Positions 1 to 4,721 of a stretch of DNA of 12,703 bases are shown here, in pieces. The translations under genes were made by a program, and so were the position numbers. The stretch is from Acidobacteriaceae bacterium. GTDB lineage: Bacteria; Acidobacteriota; Terriglobia; Terriglobales; Acidobacteriaceae. Below the pieces are notes generated by a model, which was given only the letters and a program-made list of their open reading frames with translations, had not been told where the DNA came from and did not search any database. Within the stretch, counting starts at the first letter, position 1. Each line of letters opens with the position of its first letter. The DNA is taken from positions 1 through 12,703 of the forward strand of contig JASIJX010000455.1 in the NCBI GenBank assembly GCA_030049955.1, written 5' to 3'.

Positions 1-725
1 TGTACGCGCTGTTCGCCGCGCCGCCCGATCGCGACCTCGACTGGCAGGAAGACGGCGTCGCCGGCGTCAGCCGCTTCCTCGGCCGCGTCTACCGGCTGGC
101 GATGAAGTACGCATCCGTGGCCCGTGGCGCAGCGGAGGTTTTGAAAGGGCACGACTTTAGTCGTGCCGAAGCAGCTGCGCAGAATTTGGAGGCTTTAGCC
201 CCTGAGGGAAGTTCCTCCAGTCCTGCACTCAAGCTCCAGCGCAAGCTGCATCAGACCATCGCCCGCATCACGCAAGACTTCGAAGGCCGCTGGCACTTCA
301 ACACCTGCGTAGCAGCCATCATGGAATTCGTGAACGAGATGCAGGCCGCCGATGCTCAGCTTGCCGCAGGTGAAGTTCCTCCGGCCGTGCTGCGCGAACT
401 GCTTCTGAATCTCATTCTGCTGCTGGCGCCGTTTGCGCCGTTCCTCGCAGCGGAGCTTTGGGAAGAGCTGGGCGGCCAGGGCGCGATCCTCCGCGCGCCG
501 TGGCCGAAGAGCGATCCCGGGCTGGCGCGAGAGGATGAGATCGAAGTTCCCGTGCAGATCAATGGCAAGCTGGTGACGGTGGTTCGTGTACCCGCAGGCT
601 CTGACGGTAAGGCCCTCGAGGCTGCTGCACTGGCCGATGAAAAGGTGCGGGCGCGCACCGGCGGCAAAACGGTCGTCAAGGTGATCGTGGTGCCCGGCCG
701 CGCCGTGAACCTGGTCGTAAAGTAA
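1..725 (+). CDS. leuS: Leucyl-tRNA synthetase, C-terminal part (5' end outside window)
   Basis: This is the 3' end of a class I leucyl-tRNA synthetase, the cytoplasmic enzyme that charges tRNA-Leu. The reading frame is open from position 3 and ends at TAA 723-725, giving about 240 visible residues. The first visible stretch (YALFAAPPDRDLDW, then FLGRVYRL) is the typical LeuRS entry into the anticodon-binding helical domain. LQRKLHQTI and HFNTCVAAIMEFVNEM continue that domain. The last 60 residues (VPVQINGKLVTVVRVPAG, then ALADEKV and VKVIVVPGRAVNLVVK) are the LeuRS C-terminal domain that contacts the tRNA elbow. The catalytic HIGH and KMSKS motifs lie upstream of the window. The connector between FLGRVYRL and LQRKLHQTI is longer than I would expect, and 137-209 inside it is a dispersed hairpin repeat read in frame. 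The gene otherwise looks intact. Confidence 0.96.
   Translation, partial: YALFAAPPDRDLDWQEDGVAGVSRFLGRVYRLAMKYASVARGAAEVLKGHDFSRAEAAAQNLEALAPEGSSSSPALKLQRKLHQTIARITQDFEGRWHFNTCVAAIMEFVNEMQAADAQLAAGEVPPAVLRELLLNLILLLAPFAPFLAAELWEELGGQGAILRAPWPKSDPGLAREDEIEVPVQINGKLVTVVRVPAGSDGKALEAAALADEKVRARTGGKTVVKVIVVPGRAVNLVVK
137..209 (+). repeat. Repeat family A, copy 1, inside leuS (two hairpins)
   Basis: The copy begins GGTTTTGAAAGGG and contains a perfect 9-bp inverted repeat, GGCACGACT (148-156) and AGTCGTGCC (159-167), around TT. A second small hairpin follows, GGCT/AGCC (191-200), and the copy ends CCTGAGGGA. The same order of elements, with near-identical hairpin arms, recurs between genes at 7429-7502. 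The inter-hairpin segment differs between copies. This copy is translated within leuS as KGHDFSRAE...LAPEG. It resembles REP-type elements that I recall as abundant in acidobacterial genomes; that family link is from memory. Confidence 0.9.
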
Positions 726-753
726 TTTCGCAGTGAAGTAACATGGTAGTGAA

Positions 754-1713
754 GTGACAGTTGCCAATTCAGCAGTGATGAAATCCCCAGCAACTGCGAC
801 ACCCGTTCGCGGCACGCAGTTGCTGGTGGAGCACATGGGGCAGGTCTTCAAGCGGCCTTCGCTTACCGCCGTTGAAGTCCTCTGGCGCTGGGCGGTTGGG
901 ATTCCGTTGCTCTGCATCGGGTGGCAGCAGTGGCAGAAAATCCTCGCCTCAAATCCGCTCGCCAACTCCGGTTTCAACTCAGTCGACACGCAGAATCCGT
1001 GGGTTGCAGCGGTGCAGCTTGTCAGCGTGTGGTCGTACTACCAGCCGCACGTCTTCGCCGTCCTGCGCTGGTTCGTGCCGCTTGCGGCCGCAGCGTGGAT
1101 TGTGGCTTCTGGACTGGGCCGCAGTATCTTGCTCGTGCGCCTCGATCCCCGTCTGCGCTTCCGCCCCATCGCCTTCATCTCATTACAAACCGCGTGGATG
1201 GCGCTGCTCGCTTTCACGCTCTTCGGCTGGTATCGCGCAATGCAGTGGGCCGCAGCCGCGCACATCACCGTCGTCGGCGAGCCGGATCTGGTCGGCTACT
1301 TCATCTGGGCCATCTTCCTGTCACTGGGCTTCTTCACCGCGTTCGCGCTGATGAGTTGGGCTGTCTCCATCGCCCCGCTCCTCATGCTTCTCGAAGAGCG
1401 CTCCGCGCTCTCCGCGCTTGGCCAAAGCTTCCGGCTGGGCAAAAGATTCACCAGCAAGCTGGCAGAGATCAACCTGGTAATGGGCATTGTGAAGCTGGCG
1501 CTCATCGTGCTGGCGATGGTCTTTTCCGCTGCGCCCTTGCCCTTCAGCGACGAGCTCGGCCCCGGCGCGCTGCACGTTGTCACTGCCGGAGCTGCCGTGT
1601 TCTATCTGGTCGCAAACGACTTCTTCCAGGTCGTGCGCCTCAAGGCCTTCATTGAGTTCTGGAAGATATTCCGGCAACCCCGAGGCAGAACAGAAATAGC
1701 CGCAAGCCGCTGA
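754..1713 (+). CDS. Multi-pass membrane protein of unknown function
   Basis: The product is about 319 residues and I do not recognise its family. After a polar N-terminus of about 40 residues there are roughly six hydrophobic segments, near residues 43-62, 105-127, 143-165, 180-213, 242-262 and 272-295. The C-terminus is basic and polar, so this is very probably an inner-membrane protein. A loop around residues 215-235 (LEERSALSALGQSFRLGKRF) resembles cytoplasmic amphipathic segments seen in glycerophosphoryl-diester or DUF-type membrane proteins, but this is not enough for a name. The start is uncertain. GTG 754 gives the longest frame, with GTG 775 and ATG 778 as alternatives, and none has a clear Shine-Dalgarno sequence. 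The gene begins 28 bp after leuS and probably shares its transcript. It ends 24 bp from the convergent P460 gene, with no obvious terminator between them. Confidence 0.8.
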   Translation: MTVANSAVMKSPATATPVRGTQLLVEHMGQVFKRPSLTAVEVLWRWAVGIPLLCIGWQQWQKILASNPLANSGFNSVDTQNPWVAAVQLVSVWSYYQPHVFAVLRWFVPLAAAAWIVASGLGRSILLVRLDPRLRFRPIAFISLQTAWMALLAFTLFGWYRAMQWAAAAHITVVGEPDLVGYFIWAIFLSLGFFTAFALMSWAVSIAPLLMLLEERSALSALGQSFRLGKRFTSKLAEINLVMGIVKLALIVLAMVFSAAPLPFSDELGPGALHVVTAGAAVFYLVANDFFQVVRLKAFIEFWKIFRQPRGRTEIAASR

Positions 1714-1737
1714 CGCCTGATGCTGCGTGCGCGGCCG

Positions 1738-2370
1738 CTAAGGCTTGGCCACCATCGCGTTTTCCTTCTGGAACGCGGCACTCAGAGTTTGCTTCTGGCG
1801 CGCAATGGGCAGAAGAGTCGGATAGAACTGTACAAACGTTGTGTCCACCGCGCCATGCTCGGCGTGACAGCTATAACAGGGCGCACCCTGCGGAATCAGA
1901 GTTCCTATACCTTTGACAGAATCCACTTCGAAGAAAGCCCACTTAGCCGGGAAGCGCGTCTCGTCCTTTACATGCACTTCGATGCCCATCACATCGGTGC
2001 CCTGATAATGGCCTCCCAGGTTAATTGAGCCTCTGTCCTTCGCCTCTCGAACTTCCAGAACCATGATGGTCCTGTCGGGCCACGTTCCCGTTTTCACAAA
2101 CCTCTGGTAGGCTTCCGGATTCACAAAGACATTGTCGAACATGGAGTGGCCTGGCGTCGCATTTGCCGTATAGCTCATGTCGATTCCGGAGGTCAGATAG
2201 GTCCACTCCCGGTATCGGGCCGGCGCAATCAAATCGCCGTTGCGGTTATAAGTTGGCTCTGTGTCGGCCGCGGCAAGCACATGGCTCTGGCGAACGGAGG
2301 CGAGAACAGCAAACACCCCCGCAGCAAGAAACAAAGCGCTACCCAAGGCAGAAATCGTCCGCCGGCTCAT
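1738..2370 (-). CDS. Secreted cytochrome P460 family protein
   Basis: The 210-residue product starts with an N-terminal signal or anchor: MSRRT, a hydrophobic run at residues 7-26, and a likely cleavage site near A33-A35. The mature part matches cytochrome P460 in layout. AYQRFVKTGTWPDRTIMVLEVREA near 87-110 is the family's pattern of substrate-cavity strands, and C165-Y-S-C168-H169 is the c-type haem attachment motif near the C-terminus. Characterised P460 proteins oxidise hydroxylamine or bind NO. They use a lysine cross-link to the haem that cannot be assigned from this sequence alone, so the protein could instead be a cytochrome c'-beta-like relative. It should act in the periplasm. The ATG at 2370-2368 is supported by GGAGG five bases upstream. 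The gene lies 53 bp downstream of the MCE gene on the same strand and is probably co-transcribed with it. Confidence 0.88.
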   Translation of the reverse strand: MSRRTISALGSALFLAAGVFAVLASVRQSHVLAAADTEPTYNRNGDLIAPARYREWTYLTSGIDMSYTANATPGHSMFDNVFVNPEAYQRFVKTGTWPDRTIMVLEVREAKDRGSINLGGHYQGTDVMGIEVHVKDETRFPAKWAFFEVDSVKGIGTLIPQGAPCYSCHAEHGAVDTTFVQFYPTLLPIARQKQTLSAAFQKENAMVAKP

Positions 2371-2375
2371 CGAAA

Positions 2376-2380
2376 CCTCC
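2376..2380 (-). promoter_or_regulatory. Ribosome binding site of the cytochrome P460 gene
   Basis: On the minus strand GGAGG lies five bases (TTTCG) before the ATG at 2370. It fixes that start. Confidence 0.75.
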
Positions 2381-2423
2381 AGCCGCAGATACGAAGACTA
2401 TGGTGGTACGGTTCCCGGCAATC

Positions 2424-3500
2424 TCAAAACAGCTTCATGTGAATCTGAAGATATTTCTTCGGATCTGCCCGGAACGCCTGCAGCAACTGCTGAGCCTGGT
2501 CGAGCGTCTGGTTGGCGTGATCGTAGAAGCTGCGGTTCACCACAAACTGCCCCGCCGAGCCTTGGCCCTCATTGATCTTCGTGAGAATGCCGTTCAGGTT
2601 CGTGACCGTATCATCAAGCTTGCGCGCAAACTCAGGATCGCGCGCCACCTTGCCCAGCGCGCCTTTCCCGGCGTTGATGTTGGCCACCAGCTCATTGGTG
2701 TTGGCCACGGCGGAGTTCAGGTTGTTGTAGAGCGTGTCATCGTGCAGGAATTTTCCCGCCGACCCCTTGCCCTCGTTCAGAGCCGTGGCAATCTGGTCTA
2801 GTTTGTCGACGGCCGAGGCCGCACGCATGTAAAGCGTATCGTCGGTGACGAATTTGCCCAGCGAGCCCTTGCCGCCGGAGATGGCATTGGTTACCGTCTG
2901 CAGGTTCGTGGCGATCGAAACTACCTTCTTTGCCAGATCCGGATCGTTGATCAGCGTGCCGATTAATCCTTTGTCCGTGTTCAGCGCGTTCACCAGCGTA
3001 TCAATCTTCTGCACGAGAAGCTGCACCTGCTCAATCGACTGTTGGCTGGTGCGGATCACATCCTGCACGGTAGGCGAGCCGGAGGTGGGGAGCACGGCGT
3101 TGTTCTGCGGAATGGGGCCGGTGGCGCGCGTCGAATCGATATCGACATAGCTGTCGCCCAGCACGCCGGCCTGCGCAATGGTTGCGGTGGAGTCAGTGTG
3201 AAGGCCGCCAGCGGATTCCCTGCCAACTTCCATGACGACTTCCACTGGATTGGGATTATGGCTCGGGTCCACGTTCATGCGCTTCACGTTGCCGATGGTG
3301 ACCCCTTGGAGCGTCACCGGCGCGCCGTTCTTCAAGCCAGCCGCATTCGCAAAATAGGCGCGCAACCTCAGCCTTTGGGCAAACAGGCCGCCCGTCGTCC
3401 CGGACATGAGGAAAATCAGTCCGATGAGCACGGCCACGGCGACTAGAACCAGTGCGCCCACTCTCAGCTGTGACCACTGAATCTCTTTGCGAGTTGGCAA
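2424..3500 (-). CDS. MCE/MlaD family lipid-transport protein with five C-terminal repeats
   Basis: The 358-residue product has a short cytoplasmic N-terminus (to about residue 13), one membrane helix (14-33) and an MCE domain at about 43-125. That domain includes AAGLKNGAPVTLQGVTIGNV and AGVLGDSYVDID, which are typical of MlaD. A helical C-terminal region follows from about 145, built from five units with an exact 34-residue period (see the repeat entry). The end, ADPKKYLQIHMKLF, resembles the NPKRYV-x-F tail of many MCE proteins. MCE proteins form periplasmic hexameric rings that shuttle phospholipids between membranes for an MlaE/MlaF ABC transporter. Neither partner is in this window, so the protein is an orphan here. 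The start is TTG 3500-3498, supported by AGGAG five bases upstream and by an in-frame stop at 3539-3537 that leaves no better start. The gene lies 85 bp downstream of acpS. Confidence 0.92.
   Translation of the reverse strand: MPTRKEIQWSQLRVGALVLVAVAVLIGLIFLMSGTTGGLFAQRLRLRAYFANAAGLKNGAPVTLQGVTIGNVKRMNVDPSHNPNPVEVVMEVGRESAGGLHTDSTATIAQAGVLGDSYVDIDSTRATGPIPQNNAVLPTSGSPTVQDVIRTSQQSIEQVQLLVQKIDTLVNALNTDKGLIGTLINDPDLAKKVVSIATNLQTVTNAISGGKGSLGKFVTDDTLYMRAASAVDKLDQIATALNEGKGSAGKFLHDDTLYNNLNSAVANTNELVANINAGKGALGKVARDPEFARKLDDTVTNLNGILTKINEGQGSAGQFVVNRSFYDHANQTLDQAQQLLQAFRADPKKYLQIHMKLF
2463..2972 (-). repeat. Five tandem 34-residue (102-bp) repeats in the MCE protein
   Basis: The anchor G-K-G-x-x-G recurs with its lysine or glutamine at residues 177, 211, 245, 279 and 313, exactly 34 apart. 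The units begin DKGLIGTLINDPDLA, GKGSLGKFVTDDTLY, GKGSAGKFLHDDTLY, GKGALGKVARDPEFA and GQGSAGQFVVNRSFY. Each continues as an amphipathic helix of about 20 residues (e.g. AVDKLDQIATALNE). The spacing has no indels, although the units have diverged in sequence. Confidence 0.9.
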
Positions 3501-3505
3501 CGTGT

Positions 3506-3510
3506 CTCCT
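3506..3510 (-). promoter_or_regulatory. Ribosome binding site deciding the TTG start of the MCE gene
   Basis: On the minus strand AGGAG lies five bases (ACACG) before TTG 3500. No ATG or GTG occurs between the upstream in-frame stop and this codon, so this site selects the unusual start. Confidence 0.7.
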
Positions 3511-3546
3511 CGTGCGAAACGTAAGCCGGTGGACGTCTAGAGGATA

Positions 3547-3559
3547 ACAGACCGTCTGT
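3547..3559. promoter_or_regulatory. 13-bp palindrome between acpS and the MCE gene (possible operator)
   Basis: ACAGAC-C-GTCTGT is a perfect 6-bp inverted repeat around one base, 46 bp upstream of the MCE start. A minus-strand TATCCT, loosely like a -10 box, lies next to it. It may be a regulator site or chance; the arms are short and there is no T-run, so a terminator is unlikely. Confidence 0.25.
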
Positions 3560-3585
3560 GTTCATTGCGGCCTCCGGCGCAGTCC

Positions 3586-3969
3586 TCAGGAGCAATCTTC
3601 GAGCACCACGCTCGCCATCGCCATGTCCGAGCTGTGAGTGAGTGAAACCGTTGCGTTCGTCGCCCCCAGCCGTTCGGCAATCTGGGCGGCGCGCCCGTGG
3701 AATTGCAGCCCTGGCTTGCCGCTGGCCGCGCGCACCACCTCGATCTCGCGCCAGCTCACGCCCTGGCTGATTCCGGTTCCCAACGCCTTGGCCGCAGCCT
3801 CCTTTGCCGCAAAGCGGGCAGCAAAGCTCTCGGCCGCTTTTCGCTTGCTCTGGCAATAGGCCTGTTCGCCCGCCGTGAAGACGCGATCAAGAAAACGCTG
3901 TCCGAAGCGCTCCACGGAGTCGTGGATGCGCGCAATTTCAATCAGATCAATTCCGGAGCCGACGATCAT
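3586..3969 (-). CDS. acpS: Holo-[acyl-carrier-protein] synthase
   Basis: AcpS transfers the 4'-phosphopantetheine arm of CoA to the serine of apo-ACP, activating it for fatty acid synthesis in the cytoplasm. The product is 127 residues, the usual AcpS length. GSGIDLIEIARI places Asp8 at the conserved Mg-binding position. RFAAKEAAAKALGTG gives Glu57, the second metal ligand, with the Lys56 and Lys61 pattern of the family. SLTHSSDMAMASVVLE is the conserved C-terminal strand. The ATG at 3969-3967 was chosen because it puts the aspartate at residue 8; a TTG at 3990 would add seven residues. Neither start has a clear Shine-Dalgarno sequence. It is the first gene of a minus-strand run with the MCE and P460 genes and is divergent from the 138-residue ORF. 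Confidence 0.95.
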   Translation of the reverse strand: MIVGSGIDLIEIARIHDSVERFGQRFLDRVFTAGEQAYCQSKRKAAESFAARFAAKEAAAKALGTGISQGVSWREIEVVRAASGKPGLQFHGRAAQIAERLGATNATVSLTHSSDMAMASVVLEDCS

Positions 3970-4075
3970 GCCATTACCAAAGTACAACAAAGTCTCGCTC
4001 CGCCAGGAGCCAATTACCCCAAAGTACCCATCGACGGCCGCTTTCCAAAGAGGCTAACGCAGTTTGTTCCAAAGA

Positions 4076-4105
4076 TGGTCAAATCTGGTCAAATCCGTGC
4101 AAATT
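4076..4105. repeat. 10-bp direct repeats in the acpS / 138-residue ORF divergent region
   Basis: TGGTCAAATC occurs twice back to back (4076-4085, 4086-4095) and is followed by a degenerate third unit, CGTGCAAATT. A period of one helical turn in a 215-bp divergent intergenic region would suit a repeated protein-binding site. No function can be shown. The rest of 3970-4184 holds no gene that I can support. Confidence 0.5.
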
Positions 4106-4173
4106 CTGCCGAAGGTCCGTTCGACTCCGGAACACGGGTGAACCCCCGCGACTCCGGTGGCGATAAGTCAGTT

Positions 4174-4178
4174 GGAGG
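4174..4178 (+). promoter_or_regulatory. Ribosome binding site of the 138-residue ORF
   Basis: GGAGG lies six bases before ATG 4185. It supports both the start and the view that this small ORF is a real gene. Confidence 0.7.
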
Positions 4179-4184
4179 CAGGCG

Positions 4185-4601
4185 ATGCCGCAGACTATGC
4201 CGGAAGCGAGGCCGGGACTCAAGGCGGGAACATCCACCGAACTGCCGTGGGCGCTTGAGATGAAAGCGGTCTCCATGGAAGAGCCCTCGCGGCTGGTGCA
4301 GACGCTTACCGGCGCTATCCTCGGCTGCGGCGGCTGGGTACTGAGCCGCGGCGCAAACGATACCGGCCTCATCAACATGCTCTTCGAGTTCGAGCGCCGC
4401 ACCTGTCTCGACATCTACAGTGTGCTGATCGGCGCCGGACTGGAACTGAGCCAAACCGGTCACCTCCGCTTTACCGAGCTCTGCCAGTGCACGCGCAGCC
4501 ACCACATCGACTGCGGCGCTCAGATCGCCAGCGTCGATCTCGAAATCCAAACCTTCCCCGCAAAAGCCGTCGCCGGAACGCAGGTCTCGGACGCGGCCTA
4601 A
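4185..4601 (+). CDS. Conserved-looking small protein of unknown function, possibly ACT-like
   Basis: The 138-residue cytoplasmic-looking product has no signal peptide or membrane segment. The first 20 or so residues look disordered. Residues 30-100 alternate predicted strands and helices: EPSRLVQTLTGAILGCGGWV, then GLINMLFEFE, CLDIYSVLIGAGL and LRFTELCQC. This beta-alpha-beta rhythm recalls ACT or PII-like regulatory domains, but I cannot identify the family. Five cysteines (47, 74, 100, 102, 110) with H106 and H107 give a C-x-C...HH...C cluster that might bind metal. The start is supported by GGAGG at 4174-4178. The gene stands alone, divergent from acpS and convergent with recG. That it is a real gene rests on the ribosome binding site and the protein-like composition. 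Confidence 0.75.
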   Translation: MPQTMPEARPGLKAGTSTELPWALEMKAVSMEEPSRLVQTLTGAILGCGGWVLSRGANDTGLINMLFEFERRTCLDIYSVLIGAGLELSQTGHLRFTELCQCTRSHHIDCGAQIASVDLEIQTFPAKAVAGTQVSDAA

Positions 4602-4635
4602 GAGACTGCCTTACGGCTCCCATCTCACACTGATT

Positions 4636-4690
4636 TGTCATCCTGAGCGAGCGCGCAGCGCGAGTCGAAGGACCTGCGGTTGCTTTTCGT
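4636..4690. repeat. Repeat family B, copy 1, between the 138-residue ORF and recG
   Basis: The copy starts TGTCATCCTGAG, passes through a GC-rich self-complementary core (GCGCGC...GCGCG), and ends GTCGAAGGACCTGCGGTTGC followed by TTTTCG. The same opening and GAAGGATCTGCGGTT end recur at 11296-11347. I recall very similar TGTCATCCTGAGCGAAGCGAAGGA elements scattered between genes in many bacteria, acidobacteria included. It fills most of the 120 bp between the two convergent genes and could act as a transcript end or stabiliser; that is inference. Confidence 0.75.
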
Positions 4691-4721
4691 CTGCTGAGCT
4701 CAGGACGCGTTGAGGAGACGA

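Noticed and set aside
195..989. A 264-residue minus-strand frame across leuS and the next gene
   Set aside because: It spans two plus-strand genes, shows no recognisable domain, and reads as antisense of LeuRS.
1713..1740. GCGGCCGC palindrome as a bidirectional terminator between the convergent genes
   Set aside because: It is only an 8-bp self-complementary site with no loop and no T-run on either strand.
3970..3990. TTG 3990 as the acpS start
   Set aside because: It would move the metal-binding aspartate from residue 8 to 15 and has no ribosome binding site; ATG 3969 gives the usual length.
4100..4140. tRNA T-arm-like GTCCGTTCGACTCCGG
   Set aside because: The loop resembles TTCGACT, but the stem is mismatched and no acceptor, D or anticodon arm can be built around it.
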